Positions 1-8,772 of a stretch of 64,000 nt of DNA are shown here, piece after piece. The stretch comes from Colwellia sp. 20A7. GTDB taxonomy: Bacteria > Pseudomonadota > Gammaproteobacteria > Enterobacterales > Alteromonadaceae. A model generated the notes under the pieces. It did not search any database. It was given only the letters and a program-made list of their open reading frames with translations, and was not told where the DNA came from. The position numbers and the translations under genes were made by a program. Location of the stretch: NCBI RefSeq assembly GCF_009832865.1, contig NZ_CP047130.1, positions 2,542,001-2,606,000 on the forward strand, given 5' to 3'. Each line of letters begins with the position of its first letter. Positions within the stretch are counted from its first letter, which is position 1.

Positions 1-607
1 ACATACCAATTTCAGTACAGCCAAGAATTACCGCCTCGGCGCCACGATTAGCTAAAGAGTTAATAATTCTGAGATATTCATCTTTAGAAGATGAAATGGT
101 ATTTCCAAGGCAAAGTTCTTTATAAATAACATGATGAATAATTTTTCTATCTGTTTCATCAGGAACTAACACAGTTAAACCATAATTATCTTTTAGTCGC
201 CCTTTGTAGAAATCTTGCTCCATAGTAAAAGCCGTGCCTAATAGGCCAACCGTTTTAATTCCTTTTTTAACCAAAACTTCAGCGGTAGCATCAGCTATAT
301 GCAATAAAGGGATATTAATCGCTTCTTCTATCTGGGGAGCAACTTTATGCATGGTATTTGTGCAAATAAGTAAAAAATCGGCACCAGCACATTGAACATT
401 AATAGCAGCTTGTGAGAGTATTTTTGCAGTACCGTCCCAATCACCAGTGTGTTGTAACTTCTCAATGGAATCAAAATCAACACTATACATAGCAATTTTT
501 GCAGAATGCAGGCCTCCTAAAGCCTCTTTAACGCCTTCATTAATCTTTCGATAATATCCAACTGAGCTTTCCCAACTCATACCACCTAAAAGACCAATTG
601 TTTTCAT
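1..607 (-). CDS. Aspartate/glutamate racemase family protein (3' end outside window)
   Basis: Cofactor-independent amino-acid racemase of the Asp/Glu/hydantoin racemase superfamily, which uses two cysteines to interconvert L- and D-amino acids in the cytoplasm. The first 202 codons are visible. The N-terminus reads MKTIGLLGGMSWESS, the usual opening of aspartate racemases (GGMSWEST). Both catalytic cysteine regions are present: CTNTMH in the middle and LGCTEI just before the window edge. The start at 607 is the first ATG and gives the canonical N-terminus. The C-terminal part, about 30 residues in typical 230-residue members, is off the edge. Whether the substrate is aspartate or another amino acid cannot be told from this fragment. 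Confidence 0.88.
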   Translation of the reverse strand, partial: MKTIGLLGGMSWESSVGYYRKINEGVKEALGGLHSAKIAMYSVDFDSIEKLQHTGDWDGTAKILSQAAINVQCAGADFLLICTNTMHKVAPQIEEAINIPLLHIADATAEVLVKKGIKTVGLLGTAFTMEQDFYKGRLKDNYGLTVLVPDETDRKIIHHVIYKELCLGNTISSSKDEYLRIINSLANRGAEAVILGCTEIGM

Positions 608-669
608 GCGACCTCTCAAAATACGTTAACAATATAACGAAACTATACAGTTTCTCACTTAGCCAAATA

Positions 670-990
670 TCAATGTGACATGCCAGATTCAATTTTTAAA
701 TACTTACCTTTACCGAAAGTAATGTAATACAAGGGTAATAAAAGCAATGTTATTATATTACTCGCAAAGGAATTTTTAATAGCAATGCCATTTTCAGTTA
801 TAGCGTGTACCGGAAAAGCTTGACTTGAACACCAATCAATTTTTGCCTGAAGGTTTTTAGTATCATCGGGAATTTCAATCGATTGTACAGACCCTCTTGT
901 AATTGTTGCTACCTCTACACCATCTGCAAATAACTTATAGTCTCGCACCATATCTGCAAGCTGCTTTGGTCTAAAAACTTGGATAATCAT
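670..990 (-). CDS. Hypothetical protein with C-terminal hydrophobic segment
   Basis: Not recognised. A 106-residue protein starting at an ATG with GGAG five bases upstream; the longer frame from 1029 lacks this support. The N-terminal two-thirds looks like a small beta-rich domain (DYKLFADGVEVATI followed by a Q-S-I-E-I-P segment), reminiscent of short domains that read out a 'display' loop, with a CSSQAFP stretch. A single hydrophobic segment (about residues 75-95, ITLLLLPLYYI) near the C-terminus suggests membrane anchoring. It stands alone between the racemase and the aminopeptidase gene, same strand, with gaps of about 60 and 100 bp. Function unknown. Confidence 0.55.
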   Translation of the reverse strand: MIIQVFRPKQLADMVRDYKLFADGVEVATITRGSVQSIEIPDDTKNLQAKIDWCSSQAFPVHAITENGIAIKNSFASNIITLLLLPLYYITFGKGKYLKIESGMSH

Positions 991-1095
991 TTGTGCTCCA
1001 TATTGGCTATATACTCCATAAAATAGCAAGGATAATTAGTTATAACAAACAACGACTAAGCAAGAGCCAACGCTTTTCACATTTTACATAATTTG

Positions 1096-1872
1096 TTAAG
1101 CCGCTTTTTCTTCATCTCGAAGCGTTAATACTTCAAAACCAGTCTCTGTCACTAAAATAGTATGTTCCCATTGTGCAGATAGTTTCTTATCTTTAGTCAC
1201 TACGGTCCAGCCATCATTTTTAATTTTTACTTTTTGCGAACCCTGATTAATCATTGGCTCTATGGTAAATGTCATTCCCGCTTCAAGCACTAAGCCTGTA
1301 TGTGGTGTTCCATAGTGAAGTACTTGAGGAGCTTCGTGCATTTCTTTACCGATTCCATGACCACAATATTCTCGAACGACACTATAACCAGAAGCTTCGG
1401 CATGTTTTTGTATCGCATGACCAACATCACCCAGTGTTGCTTTTGGTTTTACTACCTGAATACCTTTCCACATAGCTTCATACGTTGTTTTAACTAAACG
1501 TTTAGCTTCAGGACTAGCGGTGCTAAGTACATACATTTTGCTTGAATCACTGATATAACCATTTTTCTCTAAGGTAATATCAATATTTACAATATCTTTG
1601 CTTTTTAATTGAGAGATATTATTAGGTACACCATGACAGACAACATCATTTACCGATGAGTTAAGTGAATATTGATAACCATACTGGCCCTTACTCGCAG
1701 GGCGAGCATGTAATACATTAACAATATAACTATCGACTTTAGCATCAATCTCTAATGTTGTTATCCCTTCACAGATAAAATCATCAAGCATTTTAAATAC
1801 TTGAACTAAAAGTCTGCCTGACTCTCTCATAAACTCAATTTCTGCATCAGTTTTTAACATTGATTTATTCAT
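1096..1872 (-). CDS. map: Type I methionine aminopeptidase
   Basis: Removes the initiator methionine from nascent proteins (M24A metallopeptidase, cytoplasm). About 258 residues, the usual length. Metal-binding residues are visible: D in NIDITLEKNG, D in ISDSSKMY, H in CGHGIGKEMHE, E in FTIEPMI and the last E in SAQWEHT. The ATG at 1872 is chosen because GGAG lies eight bases upstream. It overlaps the stop of the ParD-like gene by 8 bp, so translation is probably coupled. A further ATG at 1860 (MLKTDAEI) would also give a normal protein. The chromosomal housekeeping map normally sits next to rpsB-tsf; this copy, linked to a ParD-like gene, is probably the second, accessory copy seen in many marine gammaproteobacteria. 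Confidence 0.93.
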   Translation of the reverse strand: MNKSMLKTDAEIEFMRESGRLLVQVFKMLDDFICEGITTLEIDAKVDSYIVNVLHARPASKGQYGYQYSLNSSVNDVVCHGVPNNISQLKSKDIVNIDITLEKNGYISDSSKMYVLSTASPEAKRLVKTTYEAMWKGIQVVKPKATLGDVGHAIQKHAEASGYSVVREYCGHGIGKEMHEAPQVLHYGTPHTGLVLEAGMTFTIEPMINQGSQKVKIKNDGWTVVTKDKKLSAQWEHTILVTETGFEVLTLRDEEKAA

Positions 1873-2071
1873 GTAAAAGCTCCGCAATAGTAAGTTTTTC
1901 TTTCAATAATTGCTTTTTAATGACTTCATGATAAGTAAGTGTTGGGTTTAACTCAGCTAGCATACCTAGTTTTATCCAGAATTCTGCTTGTGAATTGATA
2001 GACCTAGACATGACATTGCTCGACTTTCTAATTTCTTCATGCAATTCGTCTGATATTTTCACGATTCCCAT
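1865..2071 (-). CDS. ParD-like antitoxin-type protein upstream of map
   Basis: A 68-residue protein of the ParD-like family (ribbon-helix-helix type DNA-binding antitoxin-related proteins). Start ATG at 2071 has GGAG six bases upstream; the ATG at 2083 has no such site. The N-terminus MGIVKISDELHEEIR with the following SRSINSQAEFWIKLG segment fits a short beta strand plus two helices of a ribbon-helix-helix fold. No RelE/ParE-type toxin gene follows; instead the reading frame overlaps a methionine aminopeptidase gene. The pairing suggests either autoregulation of map or an unusual toxin-antitoxin-like arrangement. Family assignment is from pattern memory. Confidence 0.68.
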   Translation of the reverse strand: MGIVKISDELHEEIRKSSNVMSRSINSQAEFWIKLGMLAELNPTLTYHEVIKKQLLKEKLTIAELLHE

Positions 2072-2249
2072 TATACGCTCCATATATGATTCATATACAA
2101 ATCATATATTCGTAAAAATAAAATGTCAACGTAGTTAATTGACTCTTCACTAACAGAAAAGTGTTTACTAGCCCTAATATGAGCATTAATCACAGCCAAC
2201 TATCATTTGTACTTAACACTTTAATTTAATATTTTCATTATAAATTTAA

Positions 2250-2669
2250 TTATATTTTAGCTGAAAAAGAAGCCATGATCTCATCGCTAGTCACCTCTTT
2301 GGTTGCATTTGAAAAACAATAATAGTTAGGTCGCATATCACTAAAATATTGCATATCCATTGCTAACTCTTTTAAGTTATGAAATATCCCTACCGGCATA
2401 TTATATTCACCTGTAGCTTTAAATTTATAAAACAGATGAGTGCCACATTCATTACAAAAACCTCGGGATGCCCAAGATGATGACTCATACATTTTAACTT
2501 TATCTTCACCTTCAATTTTTACGTTAGTTCCATATTTAACCGCAAAGAATGGCCCTCCTCCCTAAGTTCTACATGATTGGCAGTGACAAACTGTAAACTT
2601 AGGATCAACCTCTTCAACGGTGATTGTTACAGCAACACAAAGACAATTTGATTTGCATTGTTTATATTT
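2250..2669 (-). pseudogene. GFA-family (glutathione-dependent formaldehyde-activating enzyme-like) gene, inactivated
   Basis: Reading the minus strand from 2669 gives one continuous frame, K-Q-C-K-S-N-C-L-C-V-A-V-T-I-T-V then CHCQSC, R-T, stop, GGGPFFAVKYG and later GFCNECGTHLFY. This is the four-cysteine zinc fold of the GFA family. Three defects are visible: a TAG at 2562-2564 where relatives have TGG (tryptophan of CRTWGGGP), no ATG or other start before the first cysteine (an in-frame TAG lies just upstream at 2673-2675), and Val in place of the usual Gly after the first CxC. The open part, 2250-2492 (80 codons from an internal ATG), could only make a C-terminal fragment. The frame itself is not shifted, so decay is recent. 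Confidence 0.8.
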
Positions 2670-2676
2670 AACCTAT

Positions 2677-3174
2677 TTATCCCTTCGCTCGATAATCTGG
2701 TCGTATTCTTGACATCATATGTACATCTAAATATTTGCCCGATTTAAAGGCACTTAATTTTTTAGTGCCTTCTATTTCAAACCCAACTTGTTCATAAAGT
2801 GATATCGCAGCTAAATTATCAACGTGTACTTCTAATTCTAAACGCACTAAGTTAAGCCAATTATCAGCTTGATTTATTGCCTCAAGCATTAGCATTTTAC
2901 CAATTCCCTTACCATGAGAATCAGGATGAACAGCTATAGCTATACTTGCCCCATGCTTCTCTCGAATTTTATTTTTCAGGAAAATAGTTATATGCCCAAC
3001 AACCCGAGATTGACTCTCGACAACTAAAGTATAGTTATCTGGACTATTGAATAAGTTTTCAACTATATCTGCATTGAGAAAAGGGAGCTGAGAAGTGTTC
3101 TCTAAAAGTGATGGGAAATTATATATTTCAAATAAATCGTTGTTATCTGAACTAGCTAACCGTCTAATTTTCAT
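2677..3174 (-). CDS. GNAT family N-acetyltransferase
   Basis: Acetyl-CoA-dependent acetyltransferase of about 165 residues. Fold elements are in order: N-terminal strand IRRLASSD, the substrate-region helix SLLENTSQLPFL, strand VVGHITIFL, the acetyl-CoA-binding motif A (AVHPDSHGKGIGKMLM, matching the Q/RxxGxG/A signature) and the C-terminal motif AAISLYEQVGFEIEG. The overall pattern resembles the YhhY group of amino-acid N-acetyltransferases (SLLENTSQLPF at the position of the YhhY LPQV...TLQLP segment), but the substrate cannot be told. The ATG at 3174 is preferred; a TTG at 3180 with TAGGAAT upstream is possible. Confidence 0.85.
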   Translation of the reverse strand: MKIRRLASSDNNDLFEIYNFPSLLENTSQLPFLNADIVENLFNSPDNYTLVVESQSRVVGHITIFLKNKIREKHGASIAIAVHPDSHGKGIGKMLMLEAINQADNWLNLVRLELEVHVDNLAAISLYEQVGFEIEGTKKLSAFKSGKYLDVHMMSRIRPDYRAKG

Positions 3175-3687
3175 TTCCAAAATAGATTCCTACACAAATT
3201 TACAATTTGCACATACCATAGCAATAAATAACTGGAAATTCCTTACTAATATGTGAGAGCTAAAACAGTAAAATCTTTTAGTTCAATAGCAATTAGAATC
3301 ATAGATGCTAGGACACATAAACAGTGACAACTTAACTATAAAAATAAATTTATTAAATGTTATTTTGATAGTTTTCATCGACTAAGTTTGAAAGTTCCAT
3401 TTGAATGATTGTCCTGATAATGTGAATGATGAGCTGCTCACCTTGAGATGAGCGAAAATATGAGACTAGATACGTGAATCTCTCTTTGGCATAATTATAG
3501 TGTATTCAAGAGGAAATATTTAAAGCCCAATCAGTTCAAACAAACATAAATTGATGATTAATTTATCTGAACAATAGCCTTTAAAGAAGTAAAGACTAAC
3601 GGCAACTTTTAAATAAAATTTAAGATTACTACGCTTATCGAAGAAGTGAAAAATCGATGTGTTGATAGACTATAAGTAGAAAGTATA
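3175..3687. other. Intergenic stretch, no gene seen
   Basis: About 510 bp between the acetyltransferase and the next minus-strand gene. All frames are broken by stops; a 15-codon frame at about 3360-3405 (minus) has no recognisable product. No strong hairpin with a T run and no repeat was found. It probably holds the promoter of the acetyltransferase and the terminator of the gene at 3688. Confidence 0.5.
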
Positions 3688-4269
3688 TTACGCAGCTACG
3701 TCAACTAGGCTTGATTCAACAACTGAATTTTGAACCGCTTTCAACCAACCATCAACATCCATATTTAACGGCTTGTTCATCACTTGCCCTTCTTGTTTAT
3801 TGGCATGTTTTTCTTGGCAGATCAAATTCGTATTAGTTAAGATATTACTCTCAATATGTTTTTTATCATCACGAAACGCAAGTGGATTTGGTGATATAGC
3901 ATTAGATAGGTGCAAGGAAGCTAAGTCATTATCAATAATCAATTGGCTTTGGTTATAGCGATTAATTTGTTGCATGTTTTTTAATGCTAACGGTGCTTCA
4001 TCTGGCAGATCAAAATGTTTTCTTAACGTTTTATTGTTAACTTCTTTTATATCTGTTGACGTACCATCAATTGGTGCAGACTTTGGTAGGATAAATTGGC
4101 TTTGCTCTCTAACATCATCACAAAGCATCGCTAACATTAAAGAAAAGTCTGAACGTCTTGACTGATGCACACATTCGTTTAACTGCTCACCTAATTGCAA
4201 TTCATGCAATAAAGGCTTTGAAGCTACCGAATTAGTGTTAACTGTGTCATCTACAACGTTTACAGCCAA
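3688..4269 (-). CDS. Hypothetical protein, possibly VC2046/SO_2500 family
   Basis: A 193-residue soluble protein without signal peptide or membrane segment. The region LGEQLNECVHQSRRSDFSLM followed by LAMLCDDVREQSQF resembles the conserved core of the uncharacterised VC2046/SO_2500 family of gammaproteobacteria; the rest is low in conserved features and rich in Asn. Start is a TTG at 4269; no ATG gives a complete core. It lies downstream of the eight-gene tldD-to-membrane-protein set, separated by 136 bp of very AT-rich sequence, so it is probably transcribed separately. Function unknown. Confidence 0.5.
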   Translation of the reverse strand: MAVNVVDDTVNTNSVASKPLLHELQLGEQLNECVHQSRRSDFSLMLAMLCDDVREQSQFILPKSAPIDGTSTDIKEVNNKTLRKHFDLPDEAPLALKNMQQINRYNQSQLIIDNDLASLHLSNAISPNPLAFRDDKKHIESNILTNTNLICQEKHANKQEGQVMNKPLNMDVDGWLKAVQNSVVESSLVDVAA

Positions 4270-4405
4270 AGGATTATCTCTTCTTTACAAAACTATAATT
4301 AAAAATTTAAGGTTAAAAAATTTAAAAAAGTTGTTGTTAAATAATGTTATGTAAAGAAGTTATCGACCCAAAAATGTAAAGCTTTAGTATTAATTTAATA
4401 AAAAT

Positions 4406-6430
4406 TTAAAATATTTTTCTTTCGTACCACAATAAAGATGAGCTGATGAACAATAACCACCAAAACGTCAATTTATCAATAGGTACGTAGCTGACTTTGT
4501 TTGCTATTTTTAATGAGTTTTTATGCGCTAAGTGACTCGCTTCATGCTTCAATAATTGTTGCCAAGTTAGCCAGTTTTGTTGTGAATACACAAATACTGA
4601 TTGGTTATTTAAGCGTATATTATTTTGTAATGGAGCACTGAGGTTGACTTGATTAAAGTCCGTTTTTTCATCCGTAAGAGCAAAGTTATACCAACCTAAA
4701 TGATCACTTAAATACACGCCACAATAAGCAGACTCTAAAACAACTGATGGTAATAAATTGATATTTTTAACTTGTAGATCACTGACGTCATTCCCATTTA
4801 GTTGTGCGCACATTTGTTGTGTATCACCTTGGTAATAAATCTGGTCTATAGGTGATTTCTGAAACCCTGATTCTTGCGCTGAACGTGCAGTATTTTCAAT
4901 AATATGCTGCCAATAGCGACTATAATGACTTTTATTATCAGATGTTAGCCATTGGTAACTGCTATTAATTAATGAGAAAGTCGCCGTGCCTAAACCATAA
5001 TTATGTGCAATCGCCAACGTTTGACTGTCATTGCCTTCAACAAACACCTCACCGTTAGCTTTAGGTAAAATTGCATTGGTATAGGATAAAGTATGTTCTT
5101 CTTGGCTATGTAACCAACGCGGTATAGTGGTTAACCCTTGATTCACTTTTGTACTTAATGGCCATGATTCTTGTGAAAAAACACGCGTTAATAATGAATG
5201 ACTTAACACTTCATTAGAAGATAACAGTAATTCATCATCGACAATAATAATTAAACCTAGACCATTTTTTACCGCAATCTCAACTTGTTCAATTTCTTCC
5301 TTTTTTAAGGATAAAACGGCACGACCATCCATATAAAGTAAGTCAGTATCTTTCAACCAAGTGCTTGTAAACACTTTTTCAATCATGTTTATGGTACTTT
5401 TATCCGCCTTATTTACATTAGATATAGCTTCTACATCGGTAGTCGCATTAACAACTTGTTGAATATATTTATTTTTACTCACTTGTGTAAAAACTAATAC
5501 TTCTTCGCCCTGCTCTGCTAGCCAATTTTTTAAATGTTTACTTTCAAAGGAAGCTGCCGACTGCTTGATAACAACTTTTATTTTTTCAGCTGAAGTAACA
5601 CTAAACGATACCGGCTCTGACATTAGCAACGTTTGATCATCGTCGAAGACTTTCAACTGATAAGTAAATAAACCTTGGCTTTTTAACGAAGCCGATAAAT
5701 TAAAACGTTCATTATGTTTAATTAAAAATTCATCAACAACTTCATCATAAACATTTGATAAACTTATTTTAAAAATGCGTTCTTCATCTTGCTTTTGTGC
5801 TCTGAATGTTCCAGCAATATAAAAAGGTTGCCCTAGTACTAATTGTTTAGGCCAGTTAAGTTTTACCGGACCAGTTCGAATACTTGAAGGGTAAAAATTA
5901 ACATTAAATTGCGGTTTACTTGGGTCTTTATCCGTTGTTGAATTAATCAAGCTCTTCAATATTTGCCACTTTGGTGACGCCAAGCCGTCGCCATAAACAC
6001 TTAACTGAGTAACTAAGGGTTGGTACACCAATATTTCACCTACATTCTCAATGAACAACGGTTTAGTTAACGTAGATAAATCTAATGAAGCTTGCCAATT
6101 ACGTGGCGAAGATAAAAGAAAAAACTGTGTATTATCATCCTTAGGTATTGATTCAATTTGTTGCTGGCTTGTTCCATAAGTTAATAACACGGCTGAAGTT
6201 TCGATTTTAGTTTTTATTTTTATATCACTGATCAAGCCAATAATCGCACAAAATGAGAAAATATTAAGTAAAACAATCCCAACAAAACGGCGTGAATAAG
6301 TTAAGCGTTGATAAGCTGAAAAAATTGTAATGCCTAAGATAATAAAACTAACCATAATAAGCGCATATTCAATAGCGATAATATGGCTTGGTAGGGTTAA
6401 CTGTAGGTTTTCCGTTATATTAAAAATCAT
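4406..6430 (-). CDS. Large membrane protein, last gene of the MoxR/DUF58 operon
   Basis: A 674-residue protein of unknown function. Two N-terminal membrane segments (about residues 18-42 and 48-68), a long extracytoplasmic region, and a C-terminal membrane segment (LTFWWLLFISSSLLWYE) followed by KIF. The middle contains a glutamine-amidotransferase-like fold pattern (LLYMDGRAVLSLKKEEIEQV then NGLGLIIIVDDELLLSS), as often seen in BatA/BatB-linked membrane proteins. Start ATG overlaps the stop of the preceding DUF4175 gene by 4 bp (ATGA), which points to translational coupling. With the BatA-like and DUF4175 proteins it probably forms the membrane part of a MoxR-driven complex. Confidence 0.8.
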   Translation of the reverse strand: MIFNITENLQLTLPSHIIAIEYALIMVSFIILGITIFSAYQRLTYSRRFVGIVLLNIFSFCAIIGLISDIKIKTKIETSAVLLTYGTSQQQIESIPKDDNTQFFLLSSPRNWQASLDLSTLTKPLFIENVGEILVYQPLVTQLSVYGDGLASPKWQILKSLINSTTDKDPSKPQFNVNFYPSSIRTGPVKLNWPKQLVLGQPFYIAGTFRAQKQDEERIFKISLSNVYDEVVDEFLIKHNERFNLSASLKSQGLFTYQLKVFDDDQTLLMSEPVSFSVTSAEKIKVVIKQSAASFESKHLKNWLAEQGEEVLVFTQVSKNKYIQQVVNATTDVEAISNVNKADKSTINMIEKVFTSTWLKDTDLLYMDGRAVLSLKKEEIEQVEIAVKNGLGLIIIVDDELLLSSNEVLSHSLLTRVFSQESWPLSTKVNQGLTTIPRWLHSQEEHTLSYTNAILPKANGEVFVEGNDSQTLAIAHNYGLGTATFSLINSSYQWLTSDNKSHYSRYWQHIIENTARSAQESGFQKSPIDQIYYQGDTQQMCAQLNGNDVSDLQVKNINLLPSVVLESAYCGVYLSDHLGWYNFALTDEKTDFNQVNLSAPLQNNIRLNNQSVFVYSQQNWLTWQQLLKHEASHLAHKNSLKIANKVSYVPIDKLTFWWLLFISSSLLWYERKIF

Positions 6431-8772
6431 GGTTGCACCGACAAAAATTCAGCATACTGCTGAGTTAAAGCATCTCTAGCATGGTAAGGCTTTCTCAATA
6501 CCTGCGGTTTTGCATTAGGCTCAGGCAGTAATTGCCAAATTTTTTCGGCTAAGTCAGCTATACACAATTGACAATTATCAAGTTCAAAACTATTAGCGAG
6601 TAATATTCGCTCTATGATAGCCACATACTTTATCAATACAGGACGTTTATCAAGTAACGCTTCAAGTTGATTTTTTACATTGGTAATAAGCTGTCGATCT
6701 GTATTAGAAAGCAACATTTCTTTTGACGTTGTCGCCTTATTGTTCACACGACTTAACAACCCATTTAATAAACGATAAAATTTATTTAACTGACTTTGTT
6801 CATTATCAGTTAAGTCTATGGTTTGATGGTGTTGATAGCTTAAAATATCATTTAAGTCACCTTGATATCGCCGCTGTTCAGTCACTGGAGGTGGTTCAAA
6901 CCCGAGGCGTTTAACATAAATACGCTCTGCTTTTTTTGCCATGTTTAAATACTTTAATGCTTCTTCTTCATAAGGAAGCGCTTTTTCAGGTACTGATAAC
7001 ATTAAGTGCGACTCTGCTTGCCACATATTAGTGATAGAACGTTTCATTAAAGCTTTAGGGTCTTGGCGTGCCATAATACCAATATCTGCTTCTTCATGAT
7101 TGTGCCCAAATTGACTAATAACCTCACTACTACCTGACTTATCTGTACCAAAGCCTTTCATTGCAAAATCATCACTGGCATGGTGCTCACCTTCATCGTG
7201 AGGATGTTCTTCTACTTCATCATGATTATCTTGATTCGTGGCAGTATCCGCTAGACTCGAAACTTGCTCACTTGCTTCATGACTCATGGCATGGCTACCG
7301 CCGCCATCTTCTACTTCATCACCCAAGTACTGGCCATACTTTTCTTTCAACTCACGCTGAGCAATACCTAATAACTCTGATTTTTCAACAAATTGTTCCG
7401 TAGTTAACTCTGTTTTATCATTAATAAGATCAATTGTTTCAATAATAATTTGTCGCTGACTTTTAAAATATTCAGGCATAAAATCAAGCAATGCACCGTC
7501 AAACATCACAGCCTGATCTTCATCTTCAAGCCAACGTATTATTTTTGTTATTGACCGTGTTATTTGTGCCTTTGGTTGGCGGTTATCCCATGCTTTGACA
7601 GTAAAATAAAGCTCATCACCTGGCTCCATACCCAATTTTTCTAACTGCCAATTAATATAATAATGATCAACACCGTCAATAATGTCAGTGGAATCAAAAT
7701 TAAAAGTTTGATCTCTAAACTTAACCGACTCACCTGAGCCTTTGGCGATAGAAGCTAATATTTCAACCTTAGCAACATTATAATCATCAGTTATTTTCAC
7801 CTGTGTTAACACGTCAGTATTACCTTGTGTCGCAATTTCAGTAATCGTTTTATTCGGGCTAATAATAGTAATTTTAGCGTTTTGATCTTTAACTATTGTT
7901 AAAGTATAAATCTCAGATAATAAGGTCTCAACGCCGTTAACAAGAATGCCTAAACGATAAACACTTGTATAATCAGCGGCTTTTTCTAGGCTATAAAAAC
8001 CTTGGTTTTCTTTGGTAAAATATAATTTTTTATTATCTGAAAATTCAATGAAAACATTATCGATTGTGGAATTAAAAGCTAATTGCCAACGCAGAATTGA
8101 GCCCTCAACAGCTGACACATTTAAATCATTTTGCTGGCGGCTTTGTAACTTGGTGTAACTTGGTGGTGTTATAAGGACTTCATGCTGTGTCAATAAAAGT
8201 GTTTGGCTAGTCTCTGCCGTTTTATCTTTACTAACAGTTACCTTAATAGCGTCATTCCCGCTTGCATTCAGTAATGGTAACCATAGATGACTAAAATACA
8301 TTAATAGTAAAATTATCATCGCACAAGCACATGACACCAGACTATTTTGATAAGATATTTTAGGGTAAATTGCACCCTGCTTATCGCTTAATAAAAGTTC
8401 AATACTACTAATTGTTTTTTGTTTTTGTAATGTCTGTAATATTGAAAGTGAATCGTCATCTCGAGTGACTAGTTGTGCACTTTCTTGTAGTTCAGGGTAT
8501 AACCGGTTTAAGTGTTGTAATAAATTATTTAACGTTAGTTGTTGATAACTTGAAGATTTAATCCTTATCCAAATAATTAAAACAAGAGTTAGCATACTTA
8601 TTATGATGAGTAAAATAAGAGGTGTGTTTATATACATCCCCACGGTTAACAATATTATTAGCCATGGCAAAAAATTAACCACAGTATAGCAATGCCATCT
8701 AACTTTTAGTTGTTTCACTACAGCATTAAGTTGAACGTTAATCGAATTTTCTGCGTTATTATTATCAGACAT
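6427..8772 (-). CDS. DUF4175-like membrane protein of the MoxR/DUF58 operon
   Basis: A 781-residue membrane protein with two membrane segments at residues 30-70 and a third at about 145-165, then a large periplasmic part with beta-sandwich-like stretches (VLITPPSYTKL; VKITDDYNVAKVEI; ELYFTVKAWDNRQP) and a helical C-terminus. Around residues 490-540 lies a His/Asp/Glu-rich segment (HDEVEEHPHDEGEHHASDD) that could bind metal. The domain order matches the DUF4175 family found in BatA/MoxR operons. It overlaps the BatA-like gene upstream by 8 bp and the downstream membrane-protein gene by 4 bp. Confidence 0.8.
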   Translation of the reverse strand: MSDNNNAENSINVQLNAVVKQLKVRWHCYTVVNFLPWLIILLTVGMYINTPLILLIIISMLTLVLIIWIRIKSSSYQQLTLNNLLQHLNRLYPELQESAQLVTRDDDSLSILQTLQKQKTISSIELLLSDKQGAIYPKISYQNSLVSCACAMIILLLMYFSHLWLPLLNASGNDAIKVTVSKDKTAETSQTLLLTQHEVLITPPSYTKLQSRQQNDLNVSAVEGSILRWQLAFNSTIDNVFIEFSDNKKLYFTKENQGFYSLEKAADYTSVYRLGILVNGVETLLSEIYTLTIVKDQNAKITIISPNKTITEIATQGNTDVLTQVKITDDYNVAKVEILASIAKGSGESVKFRDQTFNFDSTDIIDGVDHYYINWQLEKLGMEPGDELYFTVKAWDNRQPKAQITRSITKIIRWLEDEDQAVMFDGALLDFMPEYFKSQRQIIIETIDLINDKTELTTEQFVEKSELLGIAQRELKEKYGQYLGDEVEDGGGSHAMSHEASEQVSSLADTATNQDNHDEVEEHPHDEGEHHASDDFAMKGFGTDKSGSSEVISQFGHNHEEADIGIMARQDPKALMKRSITNMWQAESHLMLSVPEKALPYEEEALKYLNMAKKAERIYVKRLGFEPPPVTEQRRYQGDLNDILSYQHHQTIDLTDNEQSQLNKFYRLLNGLLSRVNNKATTSKEMLLSNTDRQLITNVKNQLEALLDKRPVLIKYVAIIERILLANSFELDNCQLCIADLAEKIWQLLPEPNAKPQVLRKPYHARDALTQQYAEFLSVQP

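Noticed and set aside
1041..1080. TAACAAACAACG string resembling an integron attC end (also near 43260 and 44270)
   Set aside because: No matching second half-site or cassette array was found; too short to support integron attC sites.
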